From DAXETY01 sp051155755 (GTDB lineage: Bacteria > Desulfobacterota > Desulfobacteria > Desulfobacterales > SG8-13): a DNA stretch of 38,394 nucleotides. The notes below the pieces were generated by a model. It had not been told where the DNA came from, ran no database searches, and saw only the letters and a list, made by a program, of their open reading frames with translations. The number at the start of each line of letters is the position of its first letter. The first letter of the stretch is position 1. The position numbers and the translations under genes are program-made. Positions 8,401-16,447 of the stretch are shown here, one piece after another. Where the stretch lies: positions 1 through 38,394 of the forward strand of contig DAXETY010000167.1 in the NCBI GenBank assembly GCA_051155755.1. Reading direction: 5' to 3'.

Positions 8401-9615
8401 TCATTTTTGGCTCCGGTTGTCACGGCGCAATCCCTTCCGATCGCCGGTGCCTTCGTCGGTGGGTTCATAGAGCATGTCGGCAAAGACCATCAACAGTCCC
8501 GCCATTTTGGGCGTCAGGTTGCGAAACTGTATCCCGACGGCCGGTGTTTTCTTGCCGACGGCCGTTTCCACCGGCCGACTCCAGGCAATGCGGCCCTCCA
8601 CCTCCAGAGCCACCGGAGCCCCGAGAAAGCGCACACGAACGGTCGGTTCACCGGAAAACACGCTTGGATCGCGCCCTTCAGCCTCAAGGAGCGCGCAGAC
8701 CCCGCCGACCGATATGTCCCGCGTAAAGCCCTCATAGCTCCCATCGCCAGGATCTGAACCGCCCAACTGCAACCGGATGCGAACCGGCAGCAGGCGGCGG
8801 TCGGCTTTGCGTCCTTGACTGCGAACGACATTGCGTTTTTCATCGGCACTGCTTTCCAACAACGCCACCAGCGCCCGCTCCAGACCGGGATACTTGCGGC
8901 AGGCTTCCCGCAATCGGCGGCGACTGATGACCGCCATTTCAACAATGGTCAGGGTTTCCGCATACGATCCCGAAATATGTTCTTCCTCGAAAGGAAATAC
9001 GGTGCCGAAAAACTCGTTTTCCGACAGATATCGGTATTCCTTTGGAGGCACGGGCTCCTGACCCTGCAGCGCAAGAATCCGGGTATCCCGCACAACACCG
9101 GATACAATCAGGTACAGTGCGCTTTCAATGTCACCGATTTTTTTGATTTTCTGATGCGCATCCAAACGCCGCCGCGCGATCCGGTTGGTAAACGCGATCC
9201 ATTCGGGAAAAGACAGCCGGGTCAAAAAGCGGTGAATCGGAGGCCCGGATCGATCCATTTCACACAGTTGTTCATGAAAGCGCAAGGCCTCTTCCCGAGC
9301 CGGTTTGTTCAGACGCCACTCCAGGACCCGATAGACCGTGGCCGCCAGCAAGCGCCGTTCCCGCAGAAACAGTTCCGCCGCCCGGCCGTAGGCATCTGCG
9401 GCGGTATCGAAGCGTTTGCGTCGCACCAGCAGATCGGCGTAAGCTGCATATAGCGCTGGATTCTCGGGAAATTTCTGCAGGATCGACTGAAAATCCGAAA
9501 CCGAATCCAGGGTAATGATCCCCTCGGCGATCTGCCCGGCAAGAAACCGGTCTCTGTTCAGCGGGTCTTCCACAAACAATCCCGTCAACGGCAGGCGGCC
9601 CGTGGGGCTCGGCAC
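8401..9615 (-). CDS. cNMP-binding-like and PilZ domain protein
   Basis: This is a cytoplasmic signalling protein. Residues ~20-120 look like helical TPR-type repeats (FPENPALYAAYADLLVRR). Residues ~135-255 resemble a cyclic-nucleotide-binding beta-roll (SALYLIVSGVV, ENEFFGTVFPF), though the classic phosphate-binding cassette is not evident. Residues ~265-385 form a PilZ domain with the D-x-S-x-x-G motif (TRDISVGGV) and Arg-rich residues before it (DRRLLPVRIRL), so c-di-GMP binding is likely. The GTG at 9615 is the furthest start before an in-frame stop; a TTG or GTG 10-14 codons later is possible and no good ribosome site decides between them. It sits between the HD-GYP enzyme and comEC. Specific role unknown. 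Confidence 0.75.
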   Translation of the reverse strand: MPSPTGRLPLTGLFVEDPLNRDRFLAGQIAEGIITLDSVSDFQSILQKFPENPALYAAYADLLVRRKRFDTAADAYGRAAELFLRERRLLAATVYRVLEWRLNKPAREEALRFHEQLCEMDRSGPPIHRFLTRLSFPEWIAFTNRIARRRLDAHQKIKKIGDIESALYLIVSGVVRDTRILALQGQEPVPPKEYRYLSENEFFGTVFPFEEEHISGSYAETLTIVEMAVISRRRLREACRKYPGLERALVALLESSADEKRNVVRSQGRKADRRLLPVRIRLQLGGSDPGDGSYEGFTRDISVGGVCALLEAEGRDPSVFSGEPTVRVRFLGAPVALEVEGRIAWSRPVETAVGKKTPAVGIQFRNLTPKMAGLLMVFADMLYEPTDEGTGDRKGLRRDNRSQK

Positions 9616-9723
9616 CCTCGGCGGCTGCCCGCGAAGAAATGATGTTTATCGCGTCGTGTGAATTTCGAGAATTGCAAGATCCGTATTCCAATTTATAATC
9701 ATACGCCAATAAAGCCAAAAAAT

Positions 9724-12309
9724 CTACCATTTTACCTGTTTATACCAGTAGTCTGCCAGGGGCAGGCCGGCCACTGCGGCAACAAGGCGATCGTTTCGGG
9801 CCCAGTCCACCTCGATATGTCTGCCGTCTGAAATCAAGCGGACCGCACCGTGCCGGTCAGTGCGAAGCAGCCGAGCGCCGCGGGCAGTATAGCGCTGCAG
9901 CACGTCAGGATGGGGGAGCTTACGACGGTAGCGCTCGCGTACGGAAATCACCGCCAGTTTCGGAGTTACGGTGTCGATCCATTCGGAAGTGCTGGAGGTC
10001 GCGCTGCCGTGGTGCGGGACCAGCAACACATCACTTGGCAGTTTTGCCCCGGCGGCTGCGATCAGTTCGGCCTCGGCAGCGGCCTCGATGTCACCCGGAA
10101 ACAAAAATGAGGTGGAACCACAGGAGAGTTTGACCACCACGGAGTGATTGTTGGCGTCGTCGTTCCGCCCCGCTCCAATTTGCTTCGCGAAATCCGGCGG
10201 CGGATGGAGCAGTTCGATCACCAAATCCCTGGTTCGATGCAGTTGCGGCAAATCGGCATAGGCCGGATGCGGGATCTGCCGCTCGGAGATGATTTCCATC
10301 AAACGGCGGTATCCCAGCGTGGGAGTCGACTGTCCATTGGACCACATCGCACCGACGCGAAAATGAGCGGCAATGTACAGCAGGCCGTTGAGGTGATCGC
10401 TGTCCGGGTGGGAGAGCACCATGGTGTCCACCGTGCGAATTTTGCGCTGTCGCAGGTAAGGGGCCACAATGCCGGCACCGACGTCGAAAGCGGCGTTGTC
10501 GGAGAATCCCCCGCCGTCAATCAGCATACAGCCGCCACCCGGCATCTCCACCAGGGCGGCGCTGCCCTCTCCGACGTCCAGAACGGTAATCCGCAAATCG
10601 CGACAAAAATGCCGCTGATGGACCCAGTAGAGGACGTCCGCCCCCAGCACCAGCAGCGCGAATACCAGTCCGGCGCGTATCCAGCGTCGGCGGACGGCCG
10701 CCAAAAGGCCTGCACCGGAAACCTCCCGGACGGCGGCATGCTCGGCCGCTGTCGAGCCGGTGATGATTCGATGGTGCAACCAGGCGGTGGCCAGGCCGAA
10801 AACCAGATAATAGCAGGCGATCTCCAGACCGGACAGGGCCATGGTTTGGATCGCGGCAAACGGTCGGCCGGCAAGCCACTCGACCACCGGCAGGCAGAAG
10901 TTCAACATGACGGCCGCTGCCTGCATCAACCCGTGCGCCATCCAGGAACTGAACGGTTGGCTGAAGGTTGCGGCCAGGGCCGGCGGAACGACGCCGAATC
11001 CAATCCATGGAACAAACAGGCAATTGGCGGCGATGCCGATCAGAGACACCTGATTGAAAGTGGTCATGATCAGCGGAAGCGTGCCGAGGGTGGCAAAGAT
11101 CGAAACCGCCACAAAGCGCAGGACTTTGTTCGCCAGTCGGCGCCACCGCGGCCGGCTTGTTTCGGAGCCGGGCGAAAACGGCAACAGGGCTTGCATGCCG
11201 AGCACAATCGCCAGAACGGCTGCAAACGAAAGTTGAAAGGAGATACTGAAAAGCGAGGGCGGATGGACGATCAGAATGACCAGCGCTGCGATGCTCACCG
11301 TGTTGATCAGATCGTGTGTTTTGCGCAACGGAAAGGCGGCCAGAAAGACGCCCACCATGATCAGGGCGCGCTGGGTGGAAGGCGACATCCCGGCGATGAG
11401 CGCATAGGCTGCAGCCGGCAGAAAAGCCCAGAAGGCCGCATGCTGTCGGACCGATGCCTGCCAGAGGAAACGTTCGAATCTTGAAAAAAACCACCGCAGC
11501 AGGAAGAACGCCGCCGTGGCGATAATGCCGATGTGCAGACCGGAAATGGCCAACAGGTGACTGACGCCGGTGCGCTGGAAGGCGGATGACAGTTCCGGTC
11601 GAACGCCGCTGCGGTCCCCGAGTACCAGCGTGCGCAGAATCGCGTTGGCGTCACCGGCCGCAGCGGCGTCGATCAGATTCCGGGTGCGCTGCCGGAAGCG
11701 ATCCAGCGGCGAAGCGCGATCCCGCCGTTCGAGCACCTCAACCTGCCGCCCGGAACACCAGGATGAAACGCGGATGTTCTGAAACGCCATATAGCGGCGA
11801 TAATCAAAGCCGCCGGGATTATTGAAATTTTTAAAGGAACGCATTCGGCCGGAAAACGCAATGCGATCCCCGCGGCGCAGCCCGGGCGGCGCATCGAACA
11901 GGGTCAGGCGAATCCGCCCGATGACCCTGCGGCCCGCAGCACCGGCCGGCAGTGTGTGCTCGAGTGCCGCAACGCAGCGGGTGCGCCGGCCGGAAGACCG
12001 CGGCTCCGTCACCAGCCTGGCGGCAAAGCGCTGCTTGGAAGCGCCCACCAGATGAACCACGTGTTCGGCGGGCAGGTTCGGCACCAGCCAGGGCTGCAGG
12101 CTCAGGTATCCAAGCAGGAAGAATAAAAACAGGGGTGCAAAGCAGGCGGGCTTTCGGCGCCGCACCTGCATGCCGACACGGCCGGCGGCCGGTGCAATGG
12201 CGAACATTGCCGGCAGAATCAATCCCGGCAATCGACACCCGGCTGCCAGGCCCGTTGCCAGGGCCACCACGAGCGGGATCAACGGACGAGCGTAAGCGGC
12301 TGCGGTCAT
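9724..12309 (-). CDS. comEC: ComEC/Rec2 DNA-uptake channel protein
   Basis: This inner-membrane protein forms the channel for single-stranded DNA during natural transformation. The 861-residue protein has the expected full-length order: N-terminal membrane helices and an OB-like extracellular part (about 1-200), the Competence transmembrane domain at about 220-500 (GVSHLLAISGLHIGI, then the AGMSPSTQRALIM signature), and a C-terminal metallo-beta-lactamase domain at about 570-830 with DGGG and VLSHPDSDHLNGL. The ATG at 12309 follows GGAAGGG. No stop or frameshift interrupts it. It stands alone between murA and the PilZ gene; other competence genes are not in view. In organisms with no known competence the gene is also common, so transformation cannot be assumed. 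Confidence 0.93.
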   Translation of the reverse strand: MTAAAYARPLIPLVVALATGLAAGCRLPGLILPAMFAIAPAAGRVGMQVRRRKPACFAPLFLFFLLGYLSLQPWLVPNLPAEHVVHLVGASKQRFAARLVTEPRSSGRRTRCVAALEHTLPAGAAGRRVIGRIRLTLFDAPPGLRRGDRIAFSGRMRSFKNFNNPGGFDYRRYMAFQNIRVSSWCSGRQVEVLERRDRASPLDRFRQRTRNLIDAAAAGDANAILRTLVLGDRSGVRPELSSAFQRTGVSHLLAISGLHIGIIATAAFFLLRWFFSRFERFLWQASVRQHAAFWAFLPAAAYALIAGMSPSTQRALIMVGVFLAAFPLRKTHDLINTVSIAALVILIVHPPSLFSISFQLSFAAVLAIVLGMQALLPFSPGSETSRPRWRRLANKVLRFVAVSIFATLGTLPLIMTTFNQVSLIGIAANCLFVPWIGFGVVPPALAATFSQPFSSWMAHGLMQAAAVMLNFCLPVVEWLAGRPFAAIQTMALSGLEIACYYLVFGLATAWLHHRIITGSTAAEHAAVREVSGAGLLAAVRRRWIRAGLVFALLVLGADVLYWVHQRHFCRDLRITVLDVGEGSAALVEMPGGGCMLIDGGGFSDNAAFDVGAGIVAPYLRQRKIRTVDTMVLSHPDSDHLNGLLYIAAHFRVGAMWSNGQSTPTLGYRRLMEIISERQIPHPAYADLPQLHRTRDLVIELLHPPPDFAKQIGAGRNDDANNHSVVVKLSCGSTSFLFPGDIEAAAEAELIAAAGAKLPSDVLLVPHHGSATSSTSEWIDTVTPKLAVISVRERYRRKLPHPDVLQRYTARGARLLRTDRHGAVRLISDGRHIEVDWARNDRLVAAVAGLPLADYWYKQVKW

Positions 12310-12450
12310 CGGTTCGCCCTTCCAACGGCGAGGGCTTATGCGTATTGCGTAAACCGAATCGGAGCGTTTCTAATTTTCAGAACCTCCGTAAAAGTTGCTG
12401 CAAAAGCCCCAACGAATCGAGCCGGTCGCCGCGATCCGTCGAAACCTTCT

Positions 12451-13707
12451 TTACACCGGAACCCGCCGGATGGCGGCACCCAGTGCACCGAATTTTTTTT
12501 CGATGGATTCATAGCCCCGATCCAGGTGGTAGACGCGATTGATCTCGGGGGTGCCGGAAGCCACCAGTCCGGCCAGGATCAGGGAAGCACTGGCCCGCAG
12601 ATCGGTGGCCATCACCGGTGCGCCCGACAGCGAAGGCACCCCCCGAACCGCCGCCGTATTCCCGGAAACTCGGATATCGGCACCCAGGCGTCGCAGTTCG
12701 CTGACATGGATGAAGCGATTTTCGAAAATGGTCTCCGATATGACGCTCAGTCCATTGGCCACGGACATCAGGACCATGAACTGGGCCTGCATATCGGTGG
12801 GAAACCCCGGATACGGCTGGGTTTTGATATCGACGCTGATAATCTCCGGATTTCCGATGATCCGGATATCGGATGCAGCGCTTTCCACCCGAGCGCCGGC
12901 CCGCTGAAGTTTGTCGATGCAGGCGCGCAGATGCTCCGGTTCGCAATCGCACACCATGACGTCACCACCGGTCAGGGCCGCAGCGATCATAAACGTGCCG
13001 GCTTCGATGCGGTCGGGAATGATGCGGAATTCGGTCGCCCTCAAGGCCGGCTTTCCCTGGATCGTGATCACCGAAGTCCCGGCGCCGCTGACATCCGCAC
13101 CCATCTGATTGAGCACGTCGGCCAGGGCCATGATTTCCGGTTCGCGGGCCGCATTGCGCAGCACGGTCGTACCCTCGGCCAGGGCCGCGGCCATCATCAA
13201 ATTTTCCGTACCGGTGACCGTGGGAATGTCCAGATAGATATCGGCCCCCCGCAGCCGTTCGGCGCGCGCTTCCACATAACCGTGCTCCAGTTCGATGGAA
13301 GCGCCCAACTGGGCAAGGCCTTTGAGGTGCAGATTGATGGGCCGGGCCCCGATGGCACATCCGCCCGGCAGTGACACCCGCGCTTTTTTCAGGCGGGCCA
13401 CCAGCGGTCCGAGCACCAGGATGGAGGCCCGCATTTTACGAACCAGTTCGTAAGGCGCCTCGAAATTATTCAGTCCGTCGGCCCGGATGCGAACCTCGTC
13501 TCCGCGGGTCTCCACTTCGACGCCCAGATGCGAAAGCAGCATCCCGGTGCTTTCGATATCCTTCAGGGCCGGCACGTTGCGAAACGAATTCCAGCCTTCG
13601 GTCAACAGCGCGGAAACCAGGATCGGCAGTGCGGCGTTTTTGGCACCGCTGATGCGCACCCTGCCGGCCAGCGGCCGATTGCCTTCGACAAGGATCTTGT
13701 CCAACAT
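12451..13707 (-). CDS. murA: UDP-N-acetylglucosamine 1-carboxyvinyltransferase
   Basis: It transfers enolpyruvate from phosphoenolpyruvate to UDP-GlcNAc, the first committed step of peptidoglycan synthesis, in the cytoplasm. The 418-residue protein is normal length. The GAKNAALPIL substrate motif is at residues 21-30 (Lys23), and the catalytic, fosfomycin-sensitive Cys117 is in SLPGGCAIGARP, so the enzyme is of the fosfomycin-sensitive type. The GFPTDMQAQF segment is also present. The ATG at 13707 has AAGGG upstream. It lies downstream of the qrc terminator and 141 bp upstream of comEC; no promoter was recognised. Confidence 0.96.
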   Translation of the reverse strand: MLDKILVEGNRPLAGRVRISGAKNAALPILVSALLTEGWNSFRNVPALKDIESTGMLLSHLGVEVETRGDEVRIRADGLNNFEAPYELVRKMRASILVLGPLVARLKKARVSLPGGCAIGARPINLHLKGLAQLGASIELEHGYVEARAERLRGADIYLDIPTVTGTENLMMAAALAEGTTVLRNAAREPEIMALADVLNQMGADVSGAGTSVITIQGKPALRATEFRIIPDRIEAGTFMIAAALTGGDVMVCDCEPEHLRACIDKLQRAGARVESAASDIRIIGNPEIISVDIKTQPYPGFPTDMQAQFMVLMSVANGLSVISETIFENRFIHVSELRRLGADIRVSGNTAAVRGVPSLSGAPVMATDLRASASLILAGLVASGTPEINRVYHLDRGYESIEKKFGALGAAIRRVPV

Positions 13708-13803
13708 GGATTGCGTATCCCTTGCATCTCTCGGGGTCTCAGCCCCGGATGATCAAATCTCCCGCGGAGCAAACCGCACCCAAAGAACAACGCCACGGAA
13801 GAC

Positions 13804-13852
13804 AAAAAAAAGCGCTTGCCCCCTTTTTCAATAGCAGAGGGGAGCAAGCGCT
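13804..13852 (-). terminator. Rho-independent terminator of the resB-ccsB-qrc operon
   Basis: Read on the minus strand, AGCGCTTGCTCCCC pairs with GGGGGCAAGCGCT (one mismatch) and is followed by a run of eight T. It lies 143 bp after the stop codon of the 55-residue membrane protein, so that gene is inside the operon transcript. Confidence 0.9.
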
Positions 13853-13995
13853 CACAAGGACTTTATCCCGGGTCGTTGGTTTTCACCGGCAAGGCCGGCG
13901 CTCGATCCGACTGCCATCTCACCGGTGGAATGTTGTCAGGAAGCGCCGGCTGCGGATGCCGCCGTAGAAATCCGGCGCCCCGGCGGTGGGCGGCC

Positions 13996-14163
13996 TCAGT
14001 GATGCTCGCCGCCGTCTTTGCCTTTGCCTTTGCTGGTATCGTAGGCCGCCTTGAGCACGCAGTAGGTCATTCCGAGACCGATGATGGTCAGTGCGTACCA
14101 AAGCCCCCCGTGAAAAACCATATGCCCCATATCCCAGAGCCATTCAAAGCTGAACGGAAACAT
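13996..14163 (-). CDS. 55-residue membrane protein at the end of the qrc operon
   Basis: This small gene encodes one membrane helix (about residues 19-38, GGLWYALTIIGLGMTYCVLK) with an aromatic N-terminus (MFPFSFEWLWDMGHMVFHG) and a charged Lys/Gly/Asp tail ending GEHH. AGGAG lies 7 bases before the ATG, and the start is 21 bp after the qrcD stop codon, inside the operon and ahead of its terminator. Conserved-looking Trp, His and Tyr residues in and near the helix suggest a structural or quinone-side subunit of the Qrc complex or an assembly factor. The function is inferred from position only; I do not recognise a named family. Confidence 0.75.
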   Translation of the reverse strand: MFPFSFEWLWDMGHMVFHGGLWYALTIIGLGMTYCVLKAAYDTSKGKGKDGGEHH

Positions 14164-14184
14164 GTCGACTCTCCTGTGTAGGCG

Positions 14185-15513
14185 TTAGGCTTGTGCCGGC
14201 TGCAAGTCACCTTCGGACGCTTGGCCTTCTTCGCTTTCGCTGGGTTCAGCCACACCGGTCACCCCTGCGGTGTCTTCATCGATGGGGTTGAGCTCTCTTT
14301 CCTGCGGAAAAATCGGCAGATAGCGATACGAAAGCATGATCAGAATCACACCATAGGCCACCGGCAGAATGGTGGTGGCCACTTCCTGCCAGCTGGGCAT
14401 GTACAGGACCCAGTCTTCGAAGGGCAAAACCGGTACCGCCAGCACCTGCAGCACCATCACCCAGCGATTGACAAGGATCCCCAGGCAGGCCAGGCTCACC
14501 GCCAGCCAGAGCATGGCATTGTTTTCGCGGGTTTTTCGGAACAGCAGCAGAAACGCGGGGATCCATCCGCAGATAATGACCTCCAGAATCAGGATCCAGA
14601 ACCCGTAAAACGAGTTGTTGGTATAAAAATCACTCAGGACGAATCCCATCCTCGGAGCAGTGTTAAAGGCCCAGAAAATCGTGTCGATGGTTTTGGCGAT
14701 GATGTACGTCAAAAGCATCCAGCCGGAGATTTTTGCCAGCAGCCACAGCACGTTGTCTTTGACCAATTTCTTTTTGGCGATGGCCTCGGTGATCTTGGTG
14801 ATCAGGATCGTAAAGCACGGACCCACGGCTGCGGCCGACCAGGTGAACAGAAAAAAGGTAAAGGGCCAGATCAGAATGTGCTCGCGGAACCCGAACGGGC
14901 GCCCGTAGAGCACACCGGCCACACCGCCCAGGGAGCCCTGGTGGAAAAAGGACAGAAAGGCGCCGGTGGCGGCGAATATGGCCATGATCTCGTGCATGTT
15001 GTGGCTGAGGTTGTGGAAAAACGGCACCTTGTCGATCTGGCGGTTTTCCAGCACCAGCGGCAGGTACTCGATGCACAACACGAAGAAATAGACGGTCAGA
15101 CAGAAGGCCACTTCCGTCAGCATGGAATGCACGTTGGCATGCCAGAAAATAAACCAGCCCCGCAGGGGCTGGCCGACATCGATACCCAGAATCAGCAGGG
15201 CGGAGCTGTAGCAGATAAATCCGATCAGCACGGCGTAGTTGATGATGTTCTTCAACTCGTCCTTGCCCACGAGATATTTCAAGAAACCCGAAAAAAACGC
15301 GCCGCCGCCCAGGGCGATCACCGCCAGGTCGGCCCAGATCCACAGCGCGAATCCGTAGGCGTTGTTCATGTTGGTCTGATTCAGACCTTTGATCCAGCAA
15401 AGCAGCATGGCATAAACGCCCCAGAGCAGCACCAGGCTCACAACTCCGAGCCCGCCTGCGAACTTCCATATCGGGCAGCGTTTGACTCCTTTGGGTATCA
15501 ATGCAGCGTCCAT
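14185..15513 (-). CDS. qrcD: Quinone reductase complex, NrfD-like membrane subunit QrcD
   Basis: QrcD is the integral-membrane, quinone-binding subunit of Qrc, which passes electrons from periplasmic cytochrome c3 to menaquinone in sulfate reducers. The ~442-residue protein has about ten hydrophobic helices and is of the NrfD/PsrC type (for example LWIWADLAVIALGGGAFFSGF near residue 50). The ATG at 15513 is given; a GTG two codons upstream at 15519 is equally well placed relative to AGGAG. The last 30 residues are acidic and likely cytoplasmic. It follows qrcC by 84 bp and precedes the small membrane protein by 21 bp. Confidence 0.93.
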   Translation of the reverse strand: MDAALIPKGVKRCPIWKFAGGLGVVSLVLLWGVYAMLLCWIKGLNQTNMNNAYGFALWIWADLAVIALGGGAFFSGFLKYLVGKDELKNIINYAVLIGFICYSSALLILGIDVGQPLRGWFIFWHANVHSMLTEVAFCLTVYFFVLCIEYLPLVLENRQIDKVPFFHNLSHNMHEIMAIFAATGAFLSFFHQGSLGGVAGVLYGRPFGFREHILIWPFTFFLFTWSAAAVGPCFTILITKITEAIAKKKLVKDNVLWLLAKISGWMLLTYIIAKTIDTIFWAFNTAPRMGFVLSDFYTNNSFYGFWILILEVIICGWIPAFLLLFRKTRENNAMLWLAVSLACLGILVNRWVMVLQVLAVPVLPFEDWVLYMPSWQEVATTILPVAYGVILIMLSYRYLPIFPQERELNPIDEDTAGVTGVAEPSESEEGQASEGDLQPAQA

Positions 15514-15597
15514 AAGCACCGTACTCCTAAATCGATTGGATTTTACCGGTTTTCAAACGGTCTCTTTGGCTGCTTCGCGGCGGGTCCGCCCCGCCGG

Positions 15598-16392
15598 CTA
15601 GGTTTGCTTCTCGTTTTTTATATAATTGTCGCCCTGGCGTCGCACCCATTCCCGCTCACTGAGATAGTATACCTTGGGGTTGGTGCCCAGGCGCTCGAGC
15701 AGCCGAAACGCCTTCGGATTGCGGGAACGGCCGCCATGGGCCAGGTCGGGCTGGGCAATCTGCGTCACCCGGTGGTACGGATTGTTCAAATCGCCGAAAA
15801 TAATGGCACCGGCCGGGCAGGCCTGGGTGCAGGCGGTCTGATATTCCTCTTCTTCCAGGTGATCCCGGCCCTCGTAGTACATTTTGTCTTTGGCAAGTTG
15901 AAAGCGATGAAAACAGAAGCTGCATTTTTCCACCACACCCCGCATCCGCACCGACACGTTGGGGCTGAGCATCTGTTCCATACCGTCCGGCCAGAGGGGG
16001 TCCCACCAGTTGAACAGTCGCACATGATAGGGGCAGGCCGCCATGCAGTAGCGACAGCCGAAGCAGCGGGTATAAATCTGGCTGACGATGCCGGTGTTCA
16101 TATCGTAATCGGTGGCCGTAGCCGGGCAGACCGAGACACACGGGGAGTGGCCGTGCTCCCCCTCGCAGTGCTGGCAGGGACGCGGCAAATAGCAGATGTC
16201 GGTATCCGGGAAAGGTTTTCCGTTCGTCAGCTTGTAAATCCGCATCCAGGCGACACTGAGCAGCTTGTCGGTCTCATCTTCCCGAAACGGCAGGTTGTTT
16301 TCGGCCATGCATGCAACCATGCACGAACCGCAGCCGGTGCACTTGTCCAGATCGATGACCATCCCGAACCTGTGAGCATTGTCTGTCTTCAT
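15598..16392 (-). CDS. qrcC: Quinone reductase complex, iron-sulfur subunit QrcC
   Basis: This is the electron-transfer subunit linking the cytochrome and QrcB parts to QrcD. The 264 residues carry ferredoxin-like cysteine groups: CTGCGSCMVAC (Cys18, 21, 24, 28), CQHC followed by CVSVCP, CFGCRYCMAACP, and CSFC with a later CTQACP. This is the DmsB/PsrB/NrfC layout for several cubane clusters. No signal peptide is seen; a periplasmic position would require export together with the twin-arginine subunit QrcB. It is between qrcB and qrcD in the operon. Confidence 0.94.
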   Translation of the reverse strand: MKTDNAHRFGMVIDLDKCTGCGSCMVACMAENNLPFREDETDKLLSVAWMRIYKLTNGKPFPDTDICYLPRPCQHCEGEHGHSPCVSVCPATATDYDMNTGIVSQIYTRCFGCRYCMAACPYHVRLFNWWDPLWPDGMEQMLSPNVSVRMRGVVEKCSFCFHRFQLAKDKMYYEGRDHLEEEEYQTACTQACPAGAIIFGDLNNPYHRVTQIAQPDLAHGGRSRNPKAFRLLERLGTNPKVYYLSEREWVRRQGDNYIKNEKQT

Positions 16393-16447
16393 CAGTACCT
16401 CATCGCCTGTTGATAGTATAGAGGGTTTCCGGTTTGCGCTACCACGT

